64,000 bases of DNA from Bifidobacterium sp. ESL0784 (GCF_029433295.1 NZ_JAQTHV010000004.1:1-64000); one strand, 5' to 3'; positions 8,075 through 17,681 are shown, counted from the first letter of the stretch. Notes: generated from the sequence alone by a model not told the origin. Numbers and translations: made by a program.

Positions 8075-9802
8075 TTAGAGACTGAAGAGCCCGAAAAATG
8101 CCATCATCGTCAGTGAAATCACCGCTTCGATGACGCACAGCGCTGCGACGATGAAGTGTGCGGGAGTCCAGAAACCTTGGGATTGTTTGCCTGCTGAGCT
8201 CCTGCTGCCGCGTGAGCGCCAAAGTTCCATAATCAGCCAGGTCAGCAACGCGACGTTGATGAGCGCGATGACTTGCAAAAGCACCCAGCCCCAGTTGAGC
8301 AGTGTGCCGCGTGGAGTCAGCGTCAATGCGGATTTCGCCGCGGTGATGACGTAGATGAAGAATGCCGCGATGCTGAGTACCGCACAGCAGCCGTTTAGAG
8401 TCAAAGCTGTTGTGAGGCGATGTGGGAATCGGTTCTGTGCGGCATCCCCCCAAGAGAGTCGAACCCTTGTGGTCTTTGTCGAAGATTGGCTCACGATATT
8501 CTTGTCAATCAAACTTGAGGAATCTTGCTTGTTTTGTTTTCTCAGATGTCCAATTGCGATACAAATTCCGACAATCCCTGCCATCAAAGCACAAAGAACA
8601 ATCGCAGCCAACAGCGCCAATATCGTACTCAACGATCCGATGAGTCCCGGCTTGACGCTGGCAGGAACGGCGAGTCGTTGGTGCGGTTGGTTTCCGGCAA
8701 TCTGTGGCGTTGCCCAATCACTGGATTTCGTGCCGGCGGCGATGGCGTTCGTCCAATCCTCGAGGTCATGCGTATAGTGCTTGTCAAGTGGCAGACCTGG
8801 CACGGAAGTGTGCGCTCCGACGCGCATCTGGTGATTGGCGTGGTAGTAGCGTACGAGCACGTTCTTGTTTCCGGCAGCAGAGGCACCGTCGATGATATCG
8901 GTCGCGCCCTGCTCGATTGGCATGGAAAGGTCGTCGGTGCCAAAGCTGATCAACAGTGGCATCGCGAGGTCTTTCAGATACTGTTCGGCGGGAAAATCGG
9001 CATATTGCAACCCCAGCGGGGCGAAATCAAGCCCGATGAATTTGTCGACATCGCGGTTGAGGCCGTTGGGCGCACCAACGGCGGAAACGTAGGTGTTGGC
9101 GGCCATCGCCATCTGTCGCCGTCCCGAAACCGCAGGTGGCGAGGTCAGCATCATGAAGGGAATTGCGCCGGGATGTTGATGAGCCATCGCCTCGGCAATC
9201 CACGTGCCCTCTGATTCCGCATAGATTCCGGCTTTTCCGGGATCTACATCAGGTTGCGCCCGCAGGGTTTTGAGTGAGGTCATATAGTCTTCGGCCATCG
9301 CGTAATAGTCGCGGTGGAACGTGGTGTAAGTGTCAAGCCGCTTGTCTGGCACGAGCGTGACGATGCCCGCCGAACTCATGGCTGAAGCGATGTCGCCGTA
9401 GACCTCGCTGGCTTTGCCGGTTCCTGCCCCGTGGATGAACAATGTCGCCGGCCGCAAGCCGTGCGCGCCGACAGGGGAGCGCAGGATCGCGTTGATGGTG
9501 ACGTTCGGGGCGAGCTTGATGTGCAGGTTGGTGGTCTTTACTTGATAGGTGCCTTCTTGGGCGGTTTTGAGCACGTTTTTGGCGTTAGTGCCATTTCCAT
9601 TTTTCCCGGTTTGAATACCTGTATTTCCTGCAGTTGCCGTGTCGCGGGCTTGGATAGTGGAATAGTCGGAAGTGACTTCAATATGGTGCGTCAGCGGTTC
9701 CACGTCCCATCCTGGCATCATCGCCGCGCTCAACGTCGCCAAAATGGCAATAAGGGCGACGAAGACAGCCATAGACGGCAGGAATCGTTTCAGAAATCGC
9801 AT
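8075..9802 (-). CDS. Secreted/membrane alpha/beta hydrolase with a C-terminal four-helix membrane tail
   Basis: A predicted serine hydrolase of about 575 aa. An N-terminal hydrophobic anchor (about 5-30) is followed by an extracytoplasmic alpha/beta-hydrolase domain: oxyanion-type FIHGAGTG near 125 and nucleophile elbow YAESEGTW near 200 (G/A-x-S-x-G). The acid region is near FGTDD and the catalytic His is probably in YYHANHQM. About four hydrophobic helices follow (390-570), separated by a polar cytoplasmic loop. This looks like a dienelactone-hydrolase/esterase-type domain on a membrane anchor. The substrate is unknown. The start is uncertain: ATG 9802 or in-frame GTG 9811, neither with a clear ribosome binding site. 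Confidence 0.8.
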   Translation of the reverse strand: MRFLKRFLPSMAVFVALIAILATLSAAMMPGWDVEPLTHHIEVTSDYSTIQARDTATAGNTGIQTGKNGNGTNAKNVLKTAQEGTYQVKTTNLHIKLAPNVTINAILRSPVGAHGLRPATLFIHGAGTGKASEVYGDIASAMSSAGIVTLVPDKRLDTYTTFHRDYYAMAEDYMTSLKTLRAQPDVDPGKAGIYAESEGTWIAEAMAHQHPGAIPFMMLTSPPAVSGRRQMAMAANTYVSAVGAPNGLNRDVDKFIGLDFAPLGLQYADFPAEQYLKDLAMPLLISFGTDDLSMPIEQGATDIIDGASAAGNKNVLVRYYHANHQMRVGAHTSVPGLPLDKHYTHDLEDWTNAIAAGTKSSDWATPQIAGNQPHQRLAVPASVKPGLIGSLSTILALLAAIVLCALMAGIVGICIAIGHLRKQNKQDSSSLIDKNIVSQSSTKTTRVRLSWGDAAQNRFPHRLTTALTLNGCCAVLSIAAFFIYVITAAKSALTLTPRGTLLNWGWVLLQVIALINVALLTWLIMELWRSRGSRSSAGKQSQGFWTPAHFIVAALCVIEAVISLTMMAFFGLFSL

Positions 9803-10129
9803 GCGTGCCACTCTATCTCATTCTCGATATTTTGCGTTCTCGATAGCAGGAAACGGGAATCTCGGGAAAATTGTGTAATAAAGCTGTAAATACGTAGCAG
9901 GGAAGGCGAATAGGGTGGCCTTTCATGTTTCCGTGCTGTAAAACCAACATAAACCAATCGAAAGAATGGCTTGTTTGCGCGATAATGTATTTCAGGTTAT
10001 CCTTCATTCGCAGCACGGAACACAGGATCTTAGATTTACAATGTTCAGTGCTGCGAATGAAGGATTTCGTGTCAATATTCAGTGGTCTTCGTTATAAAAA
10101 TCACAGAACATACAACGATGCGCGCGGAC
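9803..10129. other. Intergenic region containing a 24-bp-arm hairpin
   Basis: The region holds a striking inverted repeat: 18 nt ATCCTTCATTCGCAGCAC at 9999-10016 pairs perfectly with 10048-10065, and after one mismatch GAACA (10018-10022) pairs with TGTTC (10042-10046), leaving a 19-nt loop. There is no adjacent T-run. The promoter of the minus-strand hydrolase should lie between 9803 and about 9990. No open reading frame of note was seen. Confidence 0.6.
9999..10065. repeat. Long near-perfect inverted repeat
   Basis: The arms are 18 bp perfect plus 5 bp after one mismatch, around a 19-nt loop. It sits about 65 bp beyond the 3' end of the DUF4125 gene and upstream of the hydrolase gene. It could be a transcript-stabilising or transcript-ending hairpin, or a non-autonomous element. 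No flanking target duplication is obvious. Confidence 0.7.
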
Positions 10130-10816
10130 TCATTGTTGTAATGTCTCGGCCTCGTCGAGTGATTGGAAACCACCGAGCAGTACGGTGTTGCGGATGGTCT
10201 CTTCCGTCAGGTTGCGGTTGGCGGCGGCGAGGCTTTCGATGAAGTCGCGATACAGTCCGAATGTCTTGTCGGAATACGTGCCAAGTTCGCCGCGCAGGTA
10301 GGTCTCGAACGACGTGTTTTCGTGGGTGTCCTCGGCGGTACGCAGCACGCGCATCTCGCGTCCGAGCTTGGGGTAGTGGCTGCGGAAGTCATCGGCCCAC
10401 GCCACTTGCTGGGCGATGACCTTCTCCTGCTCGGCAACGCGTTCGGCGGAGCGCACGGGGATATACGGCTCGATGGTGGCGTGATATTCCTCTGGCCAGG
10501 TCGAGATCATCATGCGCCCGTACTTTTCGGTGATGAGGTTGCGCCCGACGCCATCCGCCTCGTCAAGGTCATCGGCGTAACTTTTCAGCAGCGGCATGGG
10601 CCAGGTCATAAACTGGCTGGCTCGCATCTGGTGGAAGGTTGGCCAGTTGCCTTGGCAAGCCGCGCGCCCGCCTTCATTGTCCGTCTTCTGAAACTGGTCC
10701 CATTCGTGCTTTACCACGCGTTCCAGCAGGTCGAGTCGCTCTTGGTCCGCCGAGGAATTTGTGTTCGTGTCGTTGCTCGTCGGTGTCGTTTGCTTCGTTG
10801 CGTTTTCAGTCATCAT
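10130..10816 (-). CDS. DUF4125 family protein
   Basis: A 228-aa soluble protein that matches the DUF4125 pattern by eye: FQKTDNEGGRAACQGNW, then MRASQFMTWP, then GRNLITEKYGRMMISTWPEEY in the first half, with a helical C-terminal half. No catalytic motif is known for the family. The start is one of two adjacent ATGs (10816/10813) after a weak AAGAAAAGAG; the frame extends a little upstream. It lies 105 bp downstream of the TPR-DUF4037 gene on the same strand. The two families are known to be neighbours or fusions, so they probably act together. The biochemical role is unknown. Confidence 0.85.
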   Translation of the reverse strand: MMTENATKQTTPTSNDTNTNSSADQERLDLLERVVKHEWDQFQKTDNEGGRAACQGNWPTFHQMRASQFMTWPMPLLKSYADDLDEADGVGRNLITEKYGRMMISTWPEEYHATIEPYIPVRSAERVAEQEKVIAQQVAWADDFRSHYPKLGREMRVLRTAEDTHENTSFETYLRGELGTYSDKTFGLYRDFIESLAAANRNLTEETIRNTVLLGGFQSLDEAETLQQ

Positions 10817-10921
10817 TGCTCTTTTCTTCGGTATGTCTGCGTCGCATATCCTTATCAATTCAATCGTTGGTATCCTGTTACCGACTCTAGTAGCTTCGGC
10901 AGGAATTTTTGTTGTACAGGT

Positions 10922-13144
10922 TTACAGGCTGTGCAGTACCGGATTGTCGCTGCCGATATGCGCCTCGACGTAAGGTCGTTGCCACTCAAGGAATTCCTCG
11001 TCGCTGTTGGTCAGGCCTTCGCTCTTGAGCTCCGCGACGATTTCGCCGCAGATGTGCTCGACGGTGGTTTGAATCTGTTCCTGTGCGGGTGCGGAGCCTT
11101 TGCCGCCCTCGCCGAATCCGGCGCCGCCGAAGCAGGCTGCCGAAGAAAGCCGCAGAATCGTTTCGAGCTGTTCGCAGACATCCGGCAGGACCGTTGACAT
11201 CCGTCCGGAAAGCCGTCGCAGTGCCGCGAACTGCCACTTGTAATACGGCATGTATCCGGCGCGGATCGGCTCGTTGATTAGGAAAACGAACGAGCATACG
11301 TTGCTGACAAACTCGCGGATGGAAAGCCATGCCGCCGCCCCGTCGCCACGCTTGAGCATTCGTGGCAGGTTGTATTGCCCGGCTTGTGCGATCATCCCCA
11401 GTCGGCGTGAAATCAGCGAAAGCCGCACATCGTCCGGCATCATCTTGAAGCCTTGCCGTGTCTTGGAAACGGCACCGAGCGGGTCGGCAAAGATCTCACC
11501 GTTGGTAGCTGCGGCGAGCGTCGGTTCGTCGAGCAGCAGCCATTCATGGGGCTTGTTGTCGCCGGGAGCTTGCGGATATCCGGTGATGCCTGCGAAGAAA
11601 TCGCCGATACGGAAGACTCCGGTGCGCCTTGAACCGCCTTGAGCTCGAGCTGTGGATTCGCGTGGCCCGAAACCCATGAATTCCTGCGGTAAGGCTTCGT
11701 AGTCCGTCTGCAGTCTCTCGCCGATTGCCTCGTAATCCTCGTCGGTGAGCCAAAGGCAAAAGCCGGGCCCGAAATCGTGATCCTGCGAATATTGGTCATC
11801 AAACCCGTAACATTCTGAGCCGTGTCCGACCAGACCCGCGGCGATGCGACCTTGATATTCCGGGTATTTCTCAGCAATCATCGGCTTGCCGCACTCTTCC
11901 CAGTAGGCGCGGGCGAGCTTGAGTCCAGGGATGGCCGGCTTGTTTTCTAAGGTTATATGGTTGGCCGCAGAATGGTCAGAAGTTGGAGAGACGTCATTTT
12001 TGCAATGTTCAGGTGGTACTGGAGATATGGCATTATTGTCGGTTTTTTGAGTGTTTCCAATCTGAGTGGGGTTATTATCCGATTCTGATGTCTTGGAATT
12101 TCGGGCCGCTTCCTTGGCCGCGCGTGCGGTCTCCTCGACCTGAGCGAGATTGCCGGCGGTAATCCGGTAATAATCGGTGTCGGTGCCGTAGCATTCCTCG
12201 ATGACTTTGAGCGCCTGCCGATAGGAATCGATGGCCTTGTCGAACAGCCCGGCCGCAAAGCAGGTCTGCGCGTACCCGGCCAAGGCTGAAGCGAAGTGGG
12301 CGCTGTGCTCAAGGTGTCCGTTCCTGTAAATTTCCAGTGTTCTGGAAGAGTGATTCATGGCCTGTTCAAGCAGCGAATCGACGGTTTCGGAAGAATCGGA
12401 ATTTTCGGAATCTTGAGCTTGTCCGTTCTGCCTATTTTTCGCCGCTTCGGTCGCTCGCTGCAGCAGTACCAGCGCGAGGTTGGTGTGCGTGGAAGCCACG
12501 TCGATGTCGGTTTCGGGATCGGTGCTTGACGCTTCAAGAATCGAAAGCGCCTTTTCGAGCTCGGCCTGCGCGGCCTTCAATTTCCCGGTTTCACTATAGA
12601 GCATCGAAATGTTGTTGTGCAGTGCTGCCATCCGCCGGTCCGTGGGTTCGAGCGTCTTCTGCGCCGATGCCAACGCCTGCTTGTAGAGGTCTTCGGCCTG
12701 GTCGTACTGCTTGGCTGCGCGCATGCCGGTCGCCGCGTTGATAAGCGTGGTCGTCCATGCTTCGGTGCCTTCGATGCCCATCTTTAACCCCAGTTCCAGC
12801 GCCCGCTGGATAACCCATTGGTTGTCCTTGTGCCGCCCGTGCGAGCGATAGAAGCCCATGGTCTCGTTCAACACGGTCAAAAGCCCCGCGTCGTCACCGG
12901 CGTTCTCCGCGTCAACCATCGCCTGTTTGAGGTAGGGTTCGGCCTTGTCTCTGGCCTCGTGCGCGTCGAACAAGGCATCGAGTCCCTTCAGGAATTCGTC
13001 GGTGTCGAATGTTGCACCGGGAGACGGGGCAGCGGCATTGTTCGGGTCGCTGGCATCCTCGGGTTGTCCAGAAAGCGAAGAATGTTCCTCGCTGAAGGCC
13101 CGCAAAAGCTCTTCCGGCGTTTTGCCTTGCGCGTTGTCGTCCAT
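10922..13144 (-). CDS. TPR-repeat protein with C-terminal DUF4037 nucleotidyltransferase-like domain
   Basis: A 740-aa protein. Residues about 50-350 are helical repeats of TPR type (for example AKQYDQAEDLYKQALASAQK and AGLFDKAIDSYRQALKVIEE). A polar, Asn/Ser-rich linker follows (350-400), then DUF4037 (405-735). The latter carries a nucleotidyltransferase-type motif: GHGSE (440-444) followed by SQDHDFGP (453-460), that is Gly-Ser plus Asp455-x-Asp457, the probable metal ligands. The start ATG 13144 has AAAGGAG with good spacing; the frame is open upstream without one. Probable operon with the DUF4125 gene. Nucleotidyl transfer is predicted from the motif; the substrate and partner are unknown. 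Confidence 0.87.
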   Translation of the reverse strand: MDDNAQGKTPEELLRAFSEEHSSLSGQPEDASDPNNAAAPSPGATFDTDEFLKGLDALFDAHEARDKAEPYLKQAMVDAENAGDDAGLLTVLNETMGFYRSHGRHKDNQWVIQRALELGLKMGIEGTEAWTTTLINAATGMRAAKQYDQAEDLYKQALASAQKTLEPTDRRMAALHNNISMLYSETGKLKAAQAELEKALSILEASSTDPETDIDVASTHTNLALVLLQRATEAAKNRQNGQAQDSENSDSSETVDSLLEQAMNHSSRTLEIYRNGHLEHSAHFASALAGYAQTCFAAGLFDKAIDSYRQALKVIEECYGTDTDYYRITAGNLAQVEETARAAKEAARNSKTSESDNNPTQIGNTQKTDNNAISPVPPEHCKNDVSPTSDHSAANHITLENKPAIPGLKLARAYWEECGKPMIAEKYPEYQGRIAAGLVGHGSECYGFDDQYSQDHDFGPGFCLWLTDEDYEAIGERLQTDYEALPQEFMGFGPRESTARAQGGSRRTGVFRIGDFFAGITGYPQAPGDNKPHEWLLLDEPTLAAATNGEIFADPLGAVSKTRQGFKMMPDDVRLSLISRRLGMIAQAGQYNLPRMLKRGDGAAAWLSIREFVSNVCSFVFLINEPIRAGYMPYYKWQFAALRRLSGRMSTVLPDVCEQLETILRLSSAACFGGAGFGEGGKGSAPAQEQIQTTVEHICGEIVAELKSEGLTNSDEEFLEWQRPYVEAHIGSDNPVLHSL

Positions 13145-13365
13145 GACTGCTCCTTTGTCGTTTTCCGCTTCAAGTCTATTGCCGGTTATGATATTCAGAG
13201 GTCTCATTTCCATGTGAGCTATGTCACAGGATTTTGGTTTTCCCAATAAACCTTTGTATCCGGGAAGCTTGTGTTATTTCGACGAACCGGCACGCTAGAC
13301 TAACCGTAGATATAGGAAACAGGTCTTGTTACGGCGATTGCCGGCAATATGGCAGGGGAGCAGTG

Positions 13366-15375
13366 GTGGAGGATAAGCGAATTGGCCGGTCCGGCGATAC
13401 GCCGGTGGCTCGGGAAGTGACCGCCGATATTCCGCTCGAATCGAGAGACACCAGCGTGTGGTTCAAGATTCGAAATTTCCTGCAGCCTTCGAAAGTCGGC
13501 TTGCTTATTCCCGCCGTGCTTGGCTTTATGGTCGCCTGCTCGAGTCAGGCCGCGCAGTTCGGATGGGTTCCTTTCGACCACGTTTATCTCTATTTGCAGG
13601 CGGTCGGCTATGCAATGCTGTTCGCCGTGCTGTATATGGTCGCATACCGCGGTGTGGAATTCATGAGAACCCGCGTATTCGACGGTTCCAAGGCAATCGC
13701 GGGCGGGGAAACTACAACTGCCAATTCTGCCGTTTCGCCCCACAAGCGTTTCGCGTCCATCCGCCGTTATTTTCATTTCCGCTATACGGAATGTCCCTCC
13801 GCTATCGCCGCCGACGCCTCGATATTGCTGTGTTGCTGGCTGCCGTATATCGTTCTGCTCTTCCCGGGCGTGATTCATTTCGACACTGGCGATCAGATCG
13901 CGGAATACTACGGCATGCCGCTTTACGGGATGAATGCCGGCAAGATCTGGGACCACCACCCCTTTCTTGACACTTATCTGTATGGCTGGTTCGCGACACT
14001 GGGCAAGGCGCTTTTCGATAATTACAATATCGGCATGTATATATACGCGCTGTTGCAGGCTGTTGGCTTTGCGTTCGGCATCGCATGGCTGCTGGCCTAC
14101 TTAGGCCAAACCAATCTCAATCGTAGGATGCTGCACGTTTTTGCCGCGTTCTTCTGTTTCTTCCCGGTGGTTCCGATGTGTGTCATGTCGATTGCAAAGG
14201 ACACGACCAGCGCGATGCTGTTCGTTCCATGGGCGGTGATGTATTGCAAACTGGTCGACAGCAAACTTGAACTGACGCGCAACCCGTGGTTCGTCGCCGC
14301 GTTCGCGCTTGACGGGCTGCTCGTGGCTCTGACCAAAAAACTTGGGCTCTATATCGTCGTGCTCTGCCTGCTTGCCTTGCTTATCGGCAAGTTTGCGGCG
14401 AAACTGAAGGTCGCTATGGTGACGCTCGCAGTGGTGTTGTTCGTCATTGTAGACATGGCGCTGCCGAAATTCGTTTACCAGCACATCAACGTCGTTCCGG
14501 GGACCCCGGAAGCCGCGCTTGCGTTGCCGATTCAGATGATGGCCCGAGCCGCGTACGATCATCCCGACGATATCAGCGATGAAGATCGCAAGGCCGTTGA
14601 CGATTATCTTGAATATTCGTGGGATGAAATCAGCCAGAACTATGATCCGTGGCTTGCCGTGCCTGCCATCGGCTGGACGGTAAAGGGCAAGGTCCCGGTT
14701 TCGCGCTTCGCCAAAGCCTGGCTCGATGTCGGAGCGCGCCATCCCGATTCATACCTGCAGGGCTTCTTCTGCTTGGAGGCCGGATGGATGACCTTCGATG
14801 CCTTCAGCGTCAAGGACCAGAAGATTCCCAAGCCGGTTTCGGTGGTGATGCTGCCGATGACCACCTCCGACACCGCCACCTACACCTATGGCATGCTCCA
14901 GCCGCACACCCCACCGACCGAAGCCAGTGAGACCGTCAAGCAGCTCTATCGCACCATCGTTGATACGCCTGGTATCAATATCCCCTTCTTCATGGCGTTG
15001 TGGACGGCGGTTTTGCCAGGATTCGTGTTGTATTATCTGTGGCGGCGCAGGAAAGAACAACGGAAAAAGATGCTGGCAATGTCCAAAAGCGATAACGCTG
15101 CAAGTCGATCAGACCGGGTTGATGCCGATGGTCGTGGTAACCAGCTTGCTGCAAGTATCAAAGCTCAGACCTTGTCCGCCGGCCGAAGTCTGCTGCTCAA
15201 ATGTCTGCCGTGGCTCTTGACCGCTGCCAGTCTTTACGTTTGTGCAGAAAGCCTGTCGCGTCCAGGACGTCCTTCGCCCACGCGGTTTGTCTTCCAGCTG
15301 GTTTTGCTGACGCCTATGGTGATTGGATTCGTGTGCAGCGGCAGGGAACAGAAACCTCATCAGGCCGAGCAATAA
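13366..15375 (+). CDS. Large multi-pass membrane protein, DUF6020/GT-C-like
   Basis: An approximately 669-aa protein with about 11-13 hydrophobic helices. The segment LLFPGVIHFDTGDQIAEYY followed by WDHHPFLDTYLYGW matches the pattern of the DUF6020 family and of GT-C-fold glycosyltransferases, which carry an Asp in the first extracytoplasmic loop. A polar loop near 140-165 and a basic C-terminal loop (about 555-600) separate the helix groups. The start is probably GTG 13366 (5 nt after GGGGAG) or GTG 13363; the frame is open upstream to a TTG at 13234. Divergent from the DUF4037 gene. Transfer of lipid-linked sugars to a surface polymer is a reasonable guess, not shown. Confidence 0.75.
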   Translation: MEDKRIGRSGDTPVAREVTADIPLESRDTSVWFKIRNFLQPSKVGLLIPAVLGFMVACSSQAAQFGWVPFDHVYLYLQAVGYAMLFAVLYMVAYRGVEFMRTRVFDGSKAIAGGETTTANSAVSPHKRFASIRRYFHFRYTECPSAIAADASILLCCWLPYIVLLFPGVIHFDTGDQIAEYYGMPLYGMNAGKIWDHHPFLDTYLYGWFATLGKALFDNYNIGMYIYALLQAVGFAFGIAWLLAYLGQTNLNRRMLHVFAAFFCFFPVVPMCVMSIAKDTTSAMLFVPWAVMYCKLVDSKLELTRNPWFVAAFALDGLLVALTKKLGLYIVVLCLLALLIGKFAAKLKVAMVTLAVVLFVIVDMALPKFVYQHINVVPGTPEAALALPIQMMARAAYDHPDDISDEDRKAVDDYLEYSWDEISQNYDPWLAVPAIGWTVKGKVPVSRFAKAWLDVGARHPDSYLQGFFCLEAGWMTFDAFSVKDQKIPKPVSVVMLPMTTSDTATYTYGMLQPHTPPTEASETVKQLYRTIVDTPGINIPFFMALWTAVLPGFVLYYLWRRRKEQRKKMLAMSKSDNAASRSDRVDADGRGNQLAASIKAQTLSAGRSLLLKCLPWLLTAASLYVCAESLSRPGRPSPTRFVFQLVLLTPMVIGFVCSGREQKPHQAEQ

Positions 15376-15455
15376 CGCCCGTATGCCACGACTGCATCAA
15401 CGCGTCACCGTGCAAGTACAGTCATAGAGCGGTCATGACTGCTCTAGATATGACG

Positions 15456-15482
15456 AAACCCCTTGCAAAACAAGGGGTTTTT
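15456..15482 (+). terminator. Intrinsic terminator
   Basis: AAACCCCTTG (15456-15465), a 5-nt loop, the complement (15471-15480) and a short T-run. It ends the DUF6020-like gene. On the minus strand its A-run/T-run symmetry could also stop transcription after tRNA-Pro. Confidence 0.8.
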
Positions 15483-15485
15483 AGT

Positions 15486-15562
<77 letters not shown>

Positions 15563-15872
15563 ATGAACAACAGCAATCATGATACAACGACCCCGCGGAC
15601 GAGTCCAGTTTGCGTGTCGAACGCAGATTCTCCTGTTTGCTGTTGCTGGATTGTCGTGGAGTACGCTGCAGGCGGCTACGATGCTGGCCTATTGGTCTGA
15701 TTTTGCGTCTTTCCCCGCACTAAGTGGGGTACATGTGCGGGGAATGACGTATTTAGCGCGGCAAAATGCGTTGTTTTCCGCATAAATGTGTGTGGAGTGC
15801 GGGAAAAGGCGCAAATGAATCCATAGGAAATACATAATCGTGTGTATCGGCTGCTCGGTACACTCGGAAGTT

Positions 15873-17537
15873 ATGAGCGAAACGAATGAAACCGGCGAAA
15901 ACCGGAATGAAGAAGAGACAGAAAACCCGGTAATGTCCACCGTAGAGCGTGCGGAGCTGCGCTTAAAGCAGGACGAGGCCATCGCCGAAAACATCAACGA
16001 AGGCAAGTCCTTCGACGAGGCCATCGACCCGACCAACAAGGAGTTTGGGCCCGAAGGCCAGCCGGAGCAGGTGCAGATGCGTGTAGCCAAGCGTGCCCAG
16101 ATGCTTAAAGACGGTGTTGCCCCGTATCCGGTTGTGGTCGAGGTCAGCGATACGATTCCGCAGGTTCGTGCCAAGTATGAAGGCAAGCTCAAGGCGGGCG
16201 ACGAGACCCAGGATGTGGTCTCCATTGCCGGCCGTGTGCTCTTCCTGCGCAACGGCGGCGGCCTGTGCTTTGTGCAGCTCGCTGCGGGCGACGGCACCAA
16301 GATTCAGGGCATGATTTCCAAAAAGGAGATTGGCGCAGACTCGTTGAAGGCGTTCAAGCAGTTCGTCGATCTGGGTGACCACCTTTATTTGAAGGGTCGC
16401 GTGATCGCTTCCAAGACCGGTGAGCTCTCCGTTTTTGCCAGCGAGTGGAAGATTGCTTCCAAGGCATTGCAGCCGCTGCCGGCGCTTCACAAGGAACTGA
16501 CGGAAGACACCCGCACCCGCAAGCCGTATATTGCCATGATCGCCGATGAGAAGATTCGCGATATGGTTCGTAAACGTTCCAAGGTCGTCACCTCACTTCG
16601 TAATACGTTTGCCAAGGACGATTTCCTCGAGGTCGAGACTCCGATGTTGCAGACGGTGCACGGGGGAGCGGCCGCCCGCCCGTTCATCACGCACATGAAC
16701 GCCTTCGATATCGACCTCTACTTGCGCATCGCACCGGAACTCTTCCTCAAGCGCTGCCTGGTCGGCGGCATCGAGCGCGTTTTCGAGATCAACCGCGACT
16801 TCCGCAACGAGGGCGTCGACGGCACGCACGCCCCCGAATTCACCATGCTCGAGGCGTATCAGGCCTACGGCAACTACGACACCATCGCAGCGCTCACGAA
16901 GAAGCTCATCCAGCAGTCGGCCATCGACGCGTTTGGCTCCACCAAGGTCACCCTGCTCGACGGCAGCGAATACGATTTCGGCGGCGAATGGAAGCAGATT
17001 TCCATGTACGAGTCCCTTTCCGAGTCCTTGGGCGAGGAGATCACGCCGGAAACGTCCGTGGAACACTTGGGTGCCATCGCCGACAAACTCGGCGTGGAGC
17101 GCGACGAGGTTGAGAACCACGGCAAGCTTGTCGAGCACCTTTGGGAGCACTTCTACGAGGCCGGCTTGGGTGCTGAAGTCCCGACTTTCGTGCGCGACTT
17201 CCCTGTCGAGACCAGCCCGCTCGTGAAGGCTCACCGTTCCAAGAAGGGTGTCGTGGAGAAGTGGGATCTCTATGTGCGCGGCTTCGAGCTGGCCACCGGC
17301 TACTCCGAGCTCAACGACCCGGTGGTGCAGCGTCAGCGCCTGGTCGACCAGGCCAAGGATGCGCTCGCCGGCGATGTCGAGGCAATGGACATCGACGAGG
17401 ACTTCCTCGAGGCGCTGGGTGTGGGCATGCCGCCGGCCGGAGGCATGGGCATGGGTATCGACCGCCTGTTGATCGCCCTGACGGGTGCTACCATCCGCGA
17501 GACCATCACCTTCCCGCTGGTCAAACCGCTCAACTGA
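15873..17537 (+). CDS. lysS: Lysyl-tRNA synthetase, class II
   Basis: Charges tRNA-Lys in the cytoplasm; about 554 aa. An N-terminal OB-fold anticodon-binding domain (about 90-200) is followed by the class II core: motif 1 around DDFLEVETPMLQTVHGGA, motif 2 RDFRNEGVDGTHAPEFTMLE, and motif 3 GMGMGIDRLLIAL near the C-terminus, ending FPLVKP as is usual. ATG 15873 follows GGAAG at short spacing. In-frame GTG 15840 (AGGAAA 9 nt upstream) and ATG 15933 are alternatives. It has its own terminator at 17574. Confidence 0.97.
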   Translation: MSETNETGENRNEEETENPVMSTVERAELRLKQDEAIAENINEGKSFDEAIDPTNKEFGPEGQPEQVQMRVAKRAQMLKDGVAPYPVVVEVSDTIPQVRAKYEGKLKAGDETQDVVSIAGRVLFLRNGGGLCFVQLAAGDGTKIQGMISKKEIGADSLKAFKQFVDLGDHLYLKGRVIASKTGELSVFASEWKIASKALQPLPALHKELTEDTRTRKPYIAMIADEKIRDMVRKRSKVVTSLRNTFAKDDFLEVETPMLQTVHGGAAARPFITHMNAFDIDLYLRIAPELFLKRCLVGGIERVFEINRDFRNEGVDGTHAPEFTMLEAYQAYGNYDTIAALTKKLIQQSAIDAFGSTKVTLLDGSEYDFGGEWKQISMYESLSESLGEEITPETSVEHLGAIADKLGVERDEVENHGKLVEHLWEHFYEAGLGAEVPTFVRDFPVETSPLVKAHRSKKGVVEKWDLYVRGFELATGYSELNDPVVQRQRLVDQAKDALAGDVEAMDIDEDFLEALGVGMPPAGGMGMGIDRLLIALTGATIRETITFPLVKPLN

Positions 17538-17573
17538 GCACTCAGTAGATAGTAGATACAATAGATAGCGACG

Positions 17574-17613
17574 AATCGTCCATCTCACGCAATGTGGGGT
17601 GGACGATTTTTTT
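17574..17613 (+). terminator. Intrinsic terminator of lysS
   Basis: The stem AATCGTCCA (17574-17582) pairs with TGGACGATT (17600-17608) and is followed by a run of T. Confidence 0.88.
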
Positions 17614-17669
17614 AAAAAAACAGTGAGAGCAGGCGGGTGTTTTAAACCCGGCAAAAAAAGAATCTATTT

Positions 17670-17681
17670 TATAATATTACA
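17670..17681 (+). promoter_or_regulatory. -10 box consistent with a leaderless transcript
   Basis: A consensus TATAAT at 17670-17675 ends 6 nt before the GTG start of the MFS gene, and no Shine-Dalgarno fits between them. Transcription would begin at or within a base or two of the start codon. No good -35 was seen. Confidence 0.5.

Noticed and set aside
16593-17654. 353-codon open frame antisense to lysS, reaching into the terminator
   Set aside because: It covers motif 2/3 of lysS and reads through the lysS terminator, with no family features.
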